The notes beneath the pieces are model-generated. The model saw nothing but the letters and a program-made list of their open reading frames with translations, was not told the DNA's origin and ran no database searches. This document shows positions 17,909 through 27,177 of a DNA stretch of 64,000 nucleotides, one piece after another (within the stretch, counting starts at the first letter, position 1; every line of letters starts with the position of its first letter). The position numbers and the translations under genes were made by a program. The DNA is from Sphingopyxis macrogoltabida (GTDB lineage: Bacteria; Pseudomonadota; Alphaproteobacteria; Sphingomonadales; Sphingomonadaceae), in the NCBI RefSeq assembly GCF_001314325.1, contig NZ_CP009429.1, positions 682,501-746,500 of the forward strand. The letters run 5' to 3'.

Positions 17909-18931
17909 CTATTTTTGTGTCGTTTCAACGGCGTAGGCGTTATTCAGGAACCGTAGGTCAAAGAAATTGTCAAAGTTGCGGTCGTCCGGCACCTCTCTGA
18001 TTCTGCCCCGCCCTGAGAGAAACCGCGCGATCGGATGGAGTGATCGTGCAAAGGCACCTGCATTTCCGTCTTGTCCCAGATATGCCGACGTCAATTGCTG
18101 GCGGCAGGGCAGGACTCCCGTGCCGCGCATCATTCGCGCAGCCTCCTGTGGATCGACACCCAGCTCGCGCTCGACGATTTGCGCCGTTTCCTCGGGGTGG
18201 TCATGCCAGAACGTGATCGCAGCGCATTCCGCTTGTACATAGCGGGCGACCAGTTCCGGCCGCGCCTCGGCTAGCGCCTTGGTTACTACGGCGATGTCGC
18301 CAACAGCCAGGCCATGTTTTGCCATGTCGCGATTGTCTATCAGGATACGGCCGCCATCTGCTACCATCTGATGAAGTGCCGTCTCCCAAAGCCAGGCGCC
18401 ATCGATCTCTCGCCGGTCCCATGCGGTCCGCGCTTGCGATGGTGTCATGTCGACCAGCGTGACGGCATTTTCGGGAATATGTTCCAGCCGCAACAATGAC
18501 AGCAGGAGATAGTAGGACGTCGACCCGAACGGAACCGCGATCCGCTTACCCGAAAGATCGGTGGGTGCGGAAATGGGGAGGTCGGCCCGCACGACCAAGC
18601 CTTCGACGCTGCCCAGCATGTTGAGGATGAAGAGGCCGCGATAAGGAAGTCCGGCCGATATGCCCGCCGCAGCGGGGGGTGTGCCAACGGCTCCGAAGTC
18701 GATCCGGCCGGCGGCAATGGCGGCGTTGACCTGTCCGCCCGTTTCGAACGGCACCCATTCGACTTTTAGCCCGGCCCGCTCGTGGAGGCCGAGCGCCTTG
18801 CTGACCAGTTGCGCGTTGGCAAGGCGCAGATAGCCGACGCGGATCGTTCCGGAAGGCGCCTCGGGCGCTGCCGCTATCGGTGATGCAAGGGCGATTGCGG
18901 CGATCAGGATCGCAGCAGACACGCGCTTCAC
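17909..18931 (-). CDS. periplasmic substrate-binding protein, taurine/nitrate type
   Basis: A 340-residue exported protein of the SsuA/TauA/NMT1 group, which captures sulfonates, nitrate or related small anions for an ABC importer. The N-terminus is a signal peptide (AILIAAIALASPIAAAPEAP), followed by IRVGYLRLANAQLVSKALGL, the usual first lobe strand. The start is a GTG sharing four bases with the stop of the upstream hydrolase gene, so the two are translationally coupled. No ATPase or permease gene is next to it, so it either feeds a distant transporter or acts otherwise. Confidence 0.78.
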   Translation of the reverse strand: MKRVSAAILIAAIALASPIAAAPEAPSGTIRVGYLRLANAQLVSKALGLHERAGLKVEWVPFETGGQVNAAIAAGRIDFGAVGTPPAAAGISAGLPYRGLFILNMLGSVEGLVVRADLPISAPTDLSGKRIAVPFGSTSYYLLLSLLRLEHIPENAVTLVDMTPSQARTAWDRREIDGAWLWETALHQMVADGGRILIDNRDMAKHGLAVGDIAVVTKALAEARPELVARYVQAECAAITFWHDHPEETAQIVERELGVDPQEAARMMRGTGVLPCRQQLTSAYLGQDGNAGAFARSLHPIARFLSGRGRIREVPDDRNFDNFFDLRFLNNAYAVETTQK

Positions 18932-19980
18932 AGCTCCCTCGCGAAGAAGGCGGTCATTTCGCTCATGAAGGCCTCGGCATCGCCGGGCCGGCTGCCGATC
19001 GTCACGCCCTTGCGCCCAAAACCGGCCTTGGCGGCATAGCTCGTGAAATCCTTCGCCGTCAGCGCCGGGTCGGCTTGTCCAGTGCGTGGATCGATATAGA
19101 TGCCCGTATCGGTCATGTAGATGGTCGGAAAGGTCGTGGAGGTGATCGCCCCGGGGATCGGCGTCGGCGGGACGTCTGCCCTGTCGAAGGCGTGGAGAGC
19201 GCCGGGCACGATCCGCATCGACGCCGCCTGGCCGCCGACGATCATCGCGTGAACCGCATCCTGGCATTGCTGAAGCGACACCCAGTCGTCGCGGTCGCCC
19301 TGAAGGACGAGCAACGCCGCCCCTCCGGACAGGCGCGCCGACTGGAACTGCGTCCCGCACCAGGGATAGCCGGCGACCACCGCGCGCAGCCCCTTGCCTG
19401 GCCCCAGCACCGCCTCGGCAAAGGGCGCGGCGGCGGCCATCATCACGGCCGTGCCGCCACGGCTTCCGCCGAGCGCGCCGATCCGCGCCGGATCGATGTC
19501 GCCTCTGGACTGGAGATAGCGGACCGCCGCCAGCACGTCATAAGTGCTGGCGACCCAGGTCAGCCGTCCCTGATCGGCGATGGTGTCCGCGATTCCGCGC
19601 GCGCGGAACGGATCGATGAGCAGTACCGCATAGCCTGCCGAATTGAGTGCGGCTGCCTCGGCCAGATGGTGCGTGCCGATATTTCCACTGCCCGGCACCA
19701 TGATGATCGCGGGCAGTTCCTTCTCGCGGCGGACCGGGAGGAATATCTGCGCATTGAGTGTCACCGCCGGTCCTGTTTCCCCTTGAATCGTGGCCGCCCA
19801 CTCGGTGGGCGTGCGACTTTCGAACGAGATGATCGTTCCTTTGATACCGTTCGAAAGCGTGACTGGCGCGGAAGCAAAGCTTGCGCCGCTGACGGTCGGT
19901 AAGGGGGCGTCCGCCCCGGCGGCGCCCGACGTCGGGCTGAGGCTTGCCAGCAAGGTTGCGGCCAGTAATCGTACAAACAT
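18928..19980 (-). CDS. secreted dienelactone-hydrolase-like alpha/beta hydrolase
   Basis: About 350 residues. A signal peptide (MFVRLLAATLLASLSPTSGA) precedes a dienelactone-hydrolase-like domain. The nucleophile region is ALGGSRGGTAVMMAA near 180, the acid near LQGDRDDWVS, and the histidine in GALHAFDRADVP. I choose the ATG at 19980 because GGGGAG sits 7 bases upstream; the longer frame from 20007 is less likely. The enzyme probably hydrolyses an ester or lactone in the periplasm before uptake; substrate unknown. Coupled by a 4-base overlap to the binding-protein gene. Confidence 0.75.
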   Translation of the reverse strand: MFVRLLAATLLASLSPTSGAAGADAPLPTVSGASFASAPVTLSNGIKGTIISFESRTPTEWAATIQGETGPAVTLNAQIFLPVRREKELPAIIMVPGSGNIGTHHLAEAAALNSAGYAVLLIDPFRARGIADTIADQGRLTWVASTYDVLAAVRYLQSRGDIDPARIGALGGSRGGTAVMMAAAAPFAEAVLGPGKGLRAVVAGYPWCGTQFQSARLSGGAALLVLQGDRDDWVSLQQCQDAVHAMIVGGQAASMRIVPGALHAFDRADVPPTPIPGAITSTTFPTIYMTDTGIYIDPRTGQADPALTAKDFTSYAAKAGFGRKGVTIGSRPGDAEAFMSEMTAFFAREL

Positions 19981-20063
19981 CGAGTATCTCCCCATTCGCG
20001 CATGCAAGAAGGCGAATATTGGCGCATGGCCTGCCGGGGTCTGTCTTCAGGGGAACAATTGGA

Positions 20064-20765
20064 TCACTCGCCACGCGCAAATTGTTCGAGCGCGGCTACA
20101 TCCCGGACGACGATGCGCCCATAGCCCAGCTCTACCATGCCCCGGCTTGCGAGATCGCGCAGTATCTCGTTGATCCGGGGGCGCGTGGCACCGACCGACA
20201 TCGCCAACTCCTCCTGACTGATATGGTCCAGCGGCGACACCGGCCCCGCATCCTCGCCATAGGGCCATCGACCGAGATCGCAGAGACGCGCGGCGACTCG
20301 CTGGACGAGCGGCAGGCCCATGCCTTCGATGATGAACTGAGCCAGCTTTCGCTCCGCCGCCAGTTCGGGCGCCAGCAGCAAGCGGTATGTGGCGACGTCG
20401 CGCTCGAAGATACGCGCCACGTCGGCAGGAGCCAGCGACAAGGTCCGGGCGCCATATCTCGCAATGCCTGAATAGGCGTGCGGCAGGCCGTCGAGGCAGC
20501 TCAGATAGCCGACCCACTCACCGGGATGGATGACGCCCATGATGACCGCCCGGCCATCGCGCGAATGGCCGACGACACGAATGTCGCCGGAGAAAACGCC
20601 GTGCAGGCCGGTCGGCGGGCCGTCTTGTTCGAACAGCGCCGCGCCGGGCGCGATCGTGCGCACGCTGCTCGCTTTGAAAACGGCCTGACGCACCGCTTCG
20701 GGCAGGGTCGCAAGCCAGCCGCCGCTGCGCAGCATCGCTTCGAATACAGCGGCTTTGTTCACCAT
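20064..20765 (-). CDS. Crp/Fnr-family transcriptional regulator
   Basis: A 233-residue protein with an N-terminal cyclic-nucleotide-type beta barrel (ALFEQDGPPTGLHGVFSGDI, then VIMGVIHPGEWVGYLS) and a C-terminal winged helix (ISQEELAMSVGATRPRINEI). No FNR-type cysteine cluster is visible at the N-terminus, so it is not an oxygen sensor of that kind. It is transcribed away from the TonB-dependent receptor gene and upstream of the hydrolase/binding-protein pair, so it probably controls this island. Start at ATG 20765 with GGGGAG upstream; an earlier ATG at 20810 is possible. Confidence 0.85.
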   Translation of the reverse strand: MVNKAAVFEAMLRSGGWLATLPEAVRQAVFKASSVRTIAPGAALFEQDGPPTGLHGVFSGDIRVVGHSRDGRAVIMGVIHPGEWVGYLSCLDGLPHAYSGIARYGARTLSLAPADVARIFERDVATYRLLLAPELAAERKLAQFIIEGMGLPLVQRVAARLCDLGRWPYGEDAGPVSPLDHISQEELAMSVGATRPRINEILRDLASRGMVELGYGRIVVRDVAALEQFARGE

Positions 20766-20909
20766 CGAACCAATTGTCTCCCCAGGAACAGTCGCCGGCG
20801 ATGCTGCCATGTAGCGCCATACAAGCACAAGTCGATGACCCGAAGCGCGCGGACGCATCAGGCATCCCGGTTCGCAGGAGGCCGTCCGTGCAGCATCAAG
20901 GGGGATAAG

Positions 20910-23228
20910 ATGAACCGACCGAACCGCAACCTGTTTGCCGCCCTGTCAGGGATTTCCTGGCTGGCGCTTTGCCCGCCTGTCATGGCACAGCAGAACGAGG
21001 CGCCCGCCACGGCCGTGTCGGAAGAGGATGGCTCCGCCCCGGGTGACATCGTGGTCATGGCGCGAAAGCGGGAAGAGCGGCTTCAGGATGTGCCGCTGTC
21101 CATATCGGCAATTTCCGGCGACACTGTGGCCAATGAGCGGTTGTTCCGCATCAGCGACTATGCTGGAAAAATACCGAACTTCTCCGCGCTTCAGCAAAAT
21201 ACACGTACGTCCGGCCTCTATATCCGGGGCGTGGGCGGCAACGCCAACAATGACGGCGCGGAACCGGGCGTCGGGCTCATCGTCGACAATGTCTTCTTCA
21301 CCCATGTGGGCTTCAGCTGGCTGGACTTCGTCGATCTCGATCATGTCGAGCTGGTGCGCGGGCCGCAGGGAACGCTGCTTGGCAAAAACACGACCATCGG
21401 TGCGCTGGTCGTTACCACCAAGAAGCCCAGCTTCGATCCGGGCCTTGAGCTGGAAGGCACGGTCGCCAACCGCAATCGCTATGAAATCCGGGCCAATGCG
21501 ACAGGGCCGATTGCAGGCGACACGCTGGCCTACCGGGTCACTTTCTATAACACGAAGGGGGATGGCTGGGCCCGCAACGCATATAATGGCCGCAAGCTGC
21601 TGGACCTCAACCGCTGGGCGGTGCGCGGCCAATTGCTGTTCGAAAATGGCAACGTGACCAATCGGGTCATCGCCGAACATTATGAAACGTCGGAATATAA
21701 CAACTTCTATTCGCCCTTCGCCGACGTCAATACGCTGAATGACGGCACCGTCCGCAATGGCTGGGAGCGGAAGATGCGGACCCTGTTCGGTTATGACCCG
21801 AACTATGATTTCCCCAACAATGCCAATTCCGATCAGCTCGGCCTGATGAAATCGAAGACCAACGGTCTGTCGAACCAGCTCGATGTGGAAATCGGCGATC
21901 ATACGCTGACCTCGGTCTCGGCCTGGCGGGACTATAGCTATCGGCCCGATCATGACTCGGACCTGTCGCCCTTCTCGATCCTGAAGGCGGGGTTCGACCT
22001 CGACGTATCGCAGCTGTCGCAGGAAATCCGCCTGGCCTCGCCCACCGGCGGCGCGTTCGATTATCAGGTCGGCGGTTATTTTCTGCGCGAGAAGATCGAC
22101 AGCAACAACCGCTCGCGGTTCCAGAAGGACGCGACCACCTATTTTCTCAGCCCGCTTTTACCGGCGTCGGTGCTCGACGGCGTGGAATATGACCAGTTCG
22201 GCCGCGCCAGGATCACCAGTTACGCCGCGTTCGGCCAGGCGAGTTGGCACGTCACCGATCGCGCGACGCTGACCGGCGGCCTGCGCTACACCATCGAGAC
22301 CAAGGAAGCCTCCAATACGGGCAGCAGCTTCGGCGGAGAGACGCTCCCCGCCGGGCTGGAACCCTACCGCGCCGCGCTGGTCAGTGCTTTTGGCGGTCCT
22401 TTCCTTGTCGAAGGCAAACGGACCTACCGCTCCTTCTCCTGGCTGATCAATCCGTCCTACAAGCTGACCGACGATATTCTTGCTTATGCCTCGGTCAGCT
22501 ATGGTGAAAAATCGGGTGCGGCCAATCTCTCTGCCCTGCCGGGCCGGCCGCTTTTGATCGATCCGGAAAAATCGACGGCCTATGAGATTGGTATCAAGAC
22601 CAGCTTCGCCGATCGCCGCGGCACGTTCAACGTCGACCTCTACTGGAACGACATCAAGGATTATCAGGCGGGACAGATCGATCCGGACCGCCTCGCACTA
22701 GGCACCTATCTCGGCAATGCCGGCTCGGTTCGTATGCGGGGTGTGGAATTCGATGCGGCTTACCGCATCGATCGGCATTTCAACCTGTCGCTGAGCGGCG
22801 CCTATAACGATGCGATTTACAAATCCTATGCCAACGCGCCGGCACCGATCGAATATGGTTCCGGCATCCTCGACCTGTCCGGACAACGAACCGGCGCGCC
22901 GAAATGGTCGGGGCAAGCCAGCCTCAACTATGAAGCCCCGGTCACGTCGAACCTCAACATTTCGGCATTCGTGAACCAGAGCTATCGCAGCCGGACCAAC
23001 CTCCTCAATCCGCTGTCCGTCTATGGCGAGCAGGAGGGATATGGGCTGACCAATGCCGGACTGGGCATCAAGGATCCCGACGATCGCTGGTCGGTGCAGA
23101 TCTGGGGCCGCAACCTGCTCGACAAGATCTATGCCGTCGGCATCCAGTCGGCCAATCCCGTGGCACCCTTCTTCAAGATACCGGGCGATCGCCGCACGTT
23201 CGGCCTGACCGTGAAGGGGCGCTTCTGA
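20910..23228 (+). CDS. TonB-dependent outer-membrane receptor
   Basis: A 772-residue outer-membrane transporter. It has a signal peptide (ISWLALCPPVMAQQ), a TonB box-like segment GDIVVMARKREERLQDVPLS, a plug domain (VRGPQGTLLGKNTT is the usual plug hallmark) and a 22-strand barrel ending in FGLTVKGRF, with the C-terminal Phe needed for membrane insertion. Sphingomonads use many of these to import hydrophobic or aromatic compounds. Start ATG 20910 follows AAGGGGGATAAG. Divergent from the Crp-type regulator, with a shared 144-base control region (20766-20909). Confidence 0.92.
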   Translation: MNRPNRNLFAALSGISWLALCPPVMAQQNEAPATAVSEEDGSAPGDIVVMARKREERLQDVPLSISAISGDTVANERLFRISDYAGKIPNFSALQQNTRTSGLYIRGVGGNANNDGAEPGVGLIVDNVFFTHVGFSWLDFVDLDHVELVRGPQGTLLGKNTTIGALVVTTKKPSFDPGLELEGTVANRNRYEIRANATGPIAGDTLAYRVTFYNTKGDGWARNAYNGRKLLDLNRWAVRGQLLFENGNVTNRVIAEHYETSEYNNFYSPFADVNTLNDGTVRNGWERKMRTLFGYDPNYDFPNNANSDQLGLMKSKTNGLSNQLDVEIGDHTLTSVSAWRDYSYRPDHDSDLSPFSILKAGFDLDVSQLSQEIRLASPTGGAFDYQVGGYFLREKIDSNNRSRFQKDATTYFLSPLLPASVLDGVEYDQFGRARITSYAAFGQASWHVTDRATLTGGLRYTIETKEASNTGSSFGGETLPAGLEPYRAALVSAFGGPFLVEGKRTYRSFSWLINPSYKLTDDILAYASVSYGEKSGAANLSALPGRPLLIDPEKSTAYEIGIKTSFADRRGTFNVDLYWNDIKDYQAGQIDPDRLALGTYLGNAGSVRMRGVEFDAAYRIDRHFNLSLSGAYNDAIYKSYANAPAPIEYGSGILDLSGQRTGAPKWSGQASLNYEAPVTSNLNISAFVNQSYRSRTNLLNPLSVYGEQEGYGLTNAGLGIKDPDDRWSVQIWGRNLLDKIYAVGIQSANPVAPFFKIPGDRRTFGLTVKGRF

Positions 23229-23504
23229 TTGGGTCTGACATAGACGTCACGATGGGTTTCGACCAGCATATGGTCATCTTTATCCCTTCACGCTCCGTCA
23301 AAAGCTTGGCGCGATCACCGCGACCTCACCTTGGTATGCGGCAGAAATGCGCCTCATGCCGGTCGTTGAGGCGGTCGCTGAACAGGGCCCGAAAGCAGAC
23401 GATAGGGCGCCTGACCATCGATGACGTGCTTGTGCTTCGGGAGGCCGAGACATCCCGCGGCGATCTCGAGAGCCTACGTGCTACTGTGGTAAGGCCGTCC
23501 TGAT
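23229..23504. other. no supported gene
   Basis: Between the receptor gene and the minus-strand gene at 23505 I see only short frames on both strands with no convincing start, and no palindrome or RNA gene. It may hold the right border of the uptake island. Confidence 0.4.
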
Positions 23505-23987
23505 TTATTGTCTGTGCAGCAAAGCTAATCGATCTTTTCGTTCCGCTTCCCACTTGATTTCAGACCAAAGCCAAAGTTCGTCGTCTCGAACAACGACACG
23601 CGCTTTGCCGGTGCCGGTAGGATCGAGGTGGGAAACCATATTGGAGGGCGCAACAAGCCGTCCGTTGTCTTCCACGCTTATGTGCAAGTATCGATCAAGT
23701 GCTGCGAGCGCCATGTCACTTTTTCCCGACGATGCCGCGTCGATGGCTTTCCTTACTAGTTGGACAACCTCGTTGCCGTGATCTTCCCATGCATCAAGCT
23801 TTGCTCTGCCATTCGGCTCTAACGTCGCAAGGAGGCCTTGGGCCGTCGCGCTTTCAAACCAGGTGAGCCGACGACGAACGGCTGCGGGCATCCCAAGACG
23901 TCCCTTCGATCCGAATTCGATCACTTCGGTCCACGTGTGCGGATACAGACCCGCAAATGGATTCCAGCTGGGAGGTCTGCCTTTCAT
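23505..23987 (-). CDS. MraZ/AbrB-like protein
   Basis: A 160-residue protein in which two similar half-modules can be seen: VIEFGSKGRLGMPAAVRRRL near residues 22-41 and ISVEDNGRLVAPSNMVSHL near 103-121. The pattern of a short strand, a G-R-L turn and a P/A-S/A helix matches the swapped-hairpin AbrB/MraZ fold used for DNA binding. It could be a regulator of the neighbouring divergent set, which begins 144 bases away. Function is otherwise unknown; family call is moderate. Confidence 0.5.
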   Translation of the reverse strand: MKGRPPSWNPFAGLYPHTWTEVIEFGSKGRLGMPAAVRRRLTWFESATAQGLLATLEPNGRAKLDAWEDHGNEVVQLVRKAIDAASSGKSDMALAALDRYLHISVEDNGRLVAPSNMVSHLDPTGTGKARVVVRDDELWLWSEIKWEAERKDRLALLHRQ

Positions 23988-24131
23988 GGGACGTTATGGG
24001 ATAAAATAGGCTGCATTTGTCCACAGACTTATCATCGCGGTTATGCACCAATGCAATAGGGCAATTCATCGATATTTTCTTGTCCCGGTTCAATGACTCT
24101 GGCACAGCCTGCGAAGTATATGGGGAAAAAT

Positions 24132-24896
24132 ATGTCGCACGCTTGTCAGTACCGTTCATTCTCTCCCCAGCCGCAGAGTCGGACGGCGGCGGAAGATTAT
24201 CTTTGCTGGTCGCGAATGCAGGCTGAAGCTGGGCAAATGCTCGACGCGATTATTGCGAGGAAGGAACGCGAGCGACGCGCGGGCGACGGTCTTTTCTTCT
24301 GGGGCGTCGGCAACGCACCGTCCCGCGCGATCAGCGCCCTCGCACGGATGCGGCTCCCGGTTCCGGTCATATTTTCAAAGATGAAATCTAAGCCCAAGGC
24401 CGTTGACGTCGCCCCAACCCGGACGGTGGTCTGGCGCCAATATATCGATGAAAACGGAATAGAGCGACCGCTACCAGAAAGTGCGCTCGTCACGAGCCGA
24501 GGAGATAGCGCGGGGGGCGCTAAGAACCGGCACTACGCACTTATGTGCTTCTCTGACGCGCCGTTGAAAGTACAGCGCGGCATACCTTTCGATCCCTCGG
24601 CGTTCAGAAATGCAGGTGGAGTTGGAGCTCCAATCGGCGCGTCGCAAGTGACCGCGCTGCTCCGCCAGGTCAACGAGCCCAACTCTTCAACGGACTATGA
24701 AGCCAATGTAATGGCATGGCTGACGGGTGGCTACTGGGTGAAACTTGCTGATCCGAGCGAGCTTACGCGAGATGTGATCGAGGAGATCGCCGAGTTTGAG
24801 GGCAACGAAGAGGAGTGGATCGCGCTCGCAACTCGTGTCCGGGGTTCCCCGAGCCAACGTCCAGTCTCACAAAGCAGCGAGAGGCTTTTGCTTTAA
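24132..24896 (+). CDS. unknown protein, related to the product of 26590-27177
   Basis: About 254 residues, no family recognised. Conserved-looking parts: LDAIIARKERERRAG near 34-48, FFWGVGNAPSRAI near 53-65, LPVPVIFSKMKSKP, and RHYALMCFSDAPL near 135-147. The same order of elements (IIARK, then WG-x-G-N, then an M-x-S segment, then RYAL) occurs in the protein encoded at 26590-27177, so they look like distant homologues. I choose the ATG at 24132 because GGGGAAAAAT precedes it; ATGs at 24093 and 24120 are alternatives. It leads a plus-strand trio with the ImmA/IrrE-type and PIN-like genes. Confidence 0.6.
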   Translation: MSHACQYRSFSPQPQSRTAAEDYLCWSRMQAEAGQMLDAIIARKERERRAGDGLFFWGVGNAPSRAISALARMRLPVPVIFSKMKSKPKAVDVAPTRTVVWRQYIDENGIERPLPESALVTSRGDSAGGAKNRHYALMCFSDAPLKVQRGIPFDPSAFRNAGGVGAPIGASQVTALLRQVNEPNSSTDYEANVMAWLTGGYWVKLADPSELTRDVIEEIAEFEGNEEEWIALATRVRGSPSQRPVSQSSERLLL

Positions 24897-24941
24897 TCGC
24901 TCTTCGACATCCCCGCGTGGTCGTGCTACCCGGCAAGTCCT

Positions 24942-25955
24942 TTGAATGGCTATGGGCGGAAATTGGACCTCGATAGTTCAAAACTTCGGCGCGGGCTTCG
25001 TGAAGCTGGCCTCAGCGATCAAGTAATCGACGCTGCCTGGCCTTCTTGGTGGCGCGACGAACTCGCCGCAGATCCGTCCGGGCGAGCAGAGTTGCGCTTT
25101 GCGCTTGCCAGAAAACTCGGCGTATCCCCCAAGGGTCTGCTGGGCGAACGTGTCGAGTTTGTTTGGAACGATGAGGCTAAATTCAAACATCTTTCCACTG
25201 AAGATGGAGCGCAGCGCGCGGCGCTGACGTCGTTTGGCGTGACAATTGGCCGAATGCTGGTTCGAGCGACGCCGAGGCCGGGAAGCTTGGAAGGTCTCGA
25301 CGCATTCCTCATCCGGGAGGCCATGCTGACAAGCCAGCAGTTCGTCGATCTTGGCGGTCTTTTGGCTCTCTGTTGGGCAGTGGGGATCCCCGTCATTCAC
25401 CTCAGGGTGTTTCCCCTCGAGGCGAAATCGATGCACGCGATGGTCGTGCGGGTCGACGATCGGTTTGCGATCCTGCTCGGCCGAGATGCAAGTTATCCAG
25501 CCCCAATCGCTTTTACCTTGGCACACGAGCTTGGACATGCCGTCCTCGGCCATCTGCGCGACGCCCCTGCCTTGGTAGATTTGAAGGATCCTGCGACAGT
25601 CGTTGAACCTGATGACCAAGAGAGCGAAGCTGATCAATTTGCGTTGTCTCTGCTGACAGGGCGACCCGATCCCGAGATCACAACAAGCCTTACAAGCTTT
25701 AATGCCCCTACTTTGGCGGATGCAGTAATTCGGGCGGCGCCCTCGTATCACATTGAGCCGGGTACCTTGGCGCTATGTGTCGCTCATCGTACCGGAGCTT
25801 GGCCAATGGCGATGTCTGCGCTGAAGTTCATTTACGGCCAACCCGGTCCGATCTGGAAAGACGTCAACGCATATGCAGGCACCCAGATCGACTGGGGTGA
25901 ACTCGGGTCCGAAAGCGCAGAATATCTTCAGAATATTATGGATATTCGTGGCTGA
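24942..25955 (+). CDS. ImmA/IrrE-type metallopeptidase
   Basis: A 337-residue protein with the zinc-peptidase motif LAHELGHAVLGH near residues 190-201 and a downstream acidic ligand region (ESEADQFALSLL), as in the ImmA/IrrE family, which cleaves repressors or toxin-associated regulators. The N-terminal 100 residues do not look like the usual XRE helix-turn-helix. No ATG is available; the start is a TTG at 24942 (or TTG 24963). It overlaps the following PIN-like gene by 8 bases, so their products are probably made in step. Confidence 0.78.
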   Translation: MNGYGRKLDLDSSKLRRGLREAGLSDQVIDAAWPSWWRDELAADPSGRAELRFALARKLGVSPKGLLGERVEFVWNDEAKFKHLSTEDGAQRAALTSFGVTIGRMLVRATPRPGSLEGLDAFLIREAMLTSQQFVDLGGLLALCWAVGIPVIHLRVFPLEAKSMHAMVVRVDDRFAILLGRDASYPAPIAFTLAHELGHAVLGHLRDAPALVDLKDPATVVEPDDQESEADQFALSLLTGRPDPEITTSLTSFNAPTLADAVIRAAPSYHIEPGTLALCVAHRTGAWPMAMSALKFIYGQPGPIWKDVNAYAGTQIDWGELGSESAEYLQNIMDIRG

Positions 25956-26610
25956 GCCTGTCCTCCTAGACAATGACGTGGTTTTGAAGGCATGCGCCTA
26001 CCAGAGCCACGCTGAAGCCTTGGCTAGGACAACGATCGATGAACTGCCACCTGGCATCCTGAAGATTGCAAGATACACGCTTCAGGCCGTAATCGCACGG
26101 GCCAGCAATCTCGTCGACCGCGAGTCTGCGGCTCGCGCTCTCGATATCTTTCTCAACGAAGCCATGCTTCTCGAGCCGTCTGACGGCGAGATCGAACTTG
26201 CTGCCGACCTTGAAGAAAGAGCCGCGGCGGCGTCATTGGAGTTCGATACCGGCGAGAGCCAGTTAGTCGCAATTATGATCTCGCGAGGCTGTCCTCTTCT
26301 GGTGACAGGAGATAAGCGCGCGATCATCGCGCTATCCGGGATTTTGCTCGCCGAGGCCCATGGCCGGGTGGCGTGTTTTGAGCAGTTCATGATGCTCCTG
26401 ACCGCGATGATCCCTCATGACGAGCTTCGACGTCGCGTCTGTTCCGAGCCCGGAGCAGACAAGGCGATTGCAAACTGCTTCTCTTGTTCGGCTCCAGCCA
26501 TCGGCCTCGAAGATATCCTTAATGGATTGCTGAGCTACAGCGAGCACCTTCGGGGGGCTTCTGGCGAGGTGTTGATCGCCGACGACCGCCTACTGGCGAT
26601 AGTTTCGTAG
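25948..26610 (+). CDS. PIN-like domain protein
   Basis: About 220 residues from a GTG that overlaps the stop of the peptidase gene. LLDNDVVLKAC near the N-terminus supplies the first acidic residue of a PIN-like nuclease site, a middle region has FLNEAMLLEPSDGE, and DTGESQLVAIMISRG followed by LLVTGDKRAI gives the later acidic positions. PIN proteins are RNases. Coupling to an ImmA/IrrE-type peptidase suggests a toxin whose activity or expression is controlled by proteolysis, but that is inference. Its last 21 bases overlap the convergent gene at 26590. Confidence 0.62.
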   Translation: MAEPVLLDNDVVLKACAYQSHAEALARTTIDELPPGILKIARYTLQAVIARASNLVDRESAARALDIFLNEAMLLEPSDGEIELAADLEERAAAASLEFDTGESQLVAIMISRGCPLLVTGDKRAIIALSGILLAEAHGRVACFEQFMMLLTAMIPHDELRRRVCSEPGADKAIANCFSCSAPAIGLEDILNGLLSYSEHLRGASGEVLIADDRLLAIVS

Positions 26611-27177
26611 AAACACCGCGTAAGGCTCCATCATTTCCGCAATCAAGTTGATTGGCCGCGCAGCCTTCCCAGCATCCTCGTTTGTCAGTTCCGGTTGAGG
26701 CAGAACCTCCAAGCACGCCTTGTCTACTCGGCCGTTCACATATCGGCTTCCGAGCCGTCCGCTACTTGGCCCGACCGGGACGACCGTCTGGTTCAGCGGC
26801 AGTATGAAATCGGCCATCTGCAAATCTTTGATCACCAAAGCGTATCGAGAGCCACGCACTTCGATAGCATCAGGAATGGGCGTCCAATTGAGACCGTCCA
26901 CCGATGACTCCGCTGCACATAACGGCTCGGCGAAATGGTTGGATTCCATTTCTTCCATGACCAAATGGATTGGTTCTCGCCGCTCGGAATAGGTTCGCGC
27001 GAAAGGCTGCACCATTGTGCTCGGATGGCAGGTATTTCCGCCATAGCCCCAGAGAGTATGACCGACTTTCTCAATCTCCGCGCGTTTTCGGGCGATGATT
27101 TCCGCGAGACTCTCCTGTGCATGGGTACCGACTTTCATGAACAGCAGCGCCGCTCCGGGATGGATGATCTCGCTCAT
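26590..27177 (-). CDS. unknown protein, related to the product of 24132-24896
   Basis: A 195-residue protein with no recognised family. AEIIARKRAEIEKVG near residues 24-38, LWGYGGNTCHPSTM near 42-55, PIHLVMEEMESNHF and RYALVIKDLQMADF recur in the same order as in the product of 24132-24896. It is the last gene of the minus-strand array; its ATG shares four bases with the stop of the BpsA-like gene (27174-27177), so translation is coupled. The shared architecture suggests a substrate- or nucleic-acid-binding module common to both divergent operons. Confidence 0.6.
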   Translation of the reverse strand: MSEIIHPGAALLFMKVGTHAQESLAEIIARKRAEIEKVGHTLWGYGGNTCHPSTMVQPFARTYSERREPIHLVMEEMESNHFAEPLCAAESSVDGLNWTPIPDAIEVRGSRYALVIKDLQMADFILPLNQTVVPVGPSSGRLGSRYVNGRVDKACLEVLPQPELTNEDAGKAARPINLIAEMMEPYAVFLRNYRQ

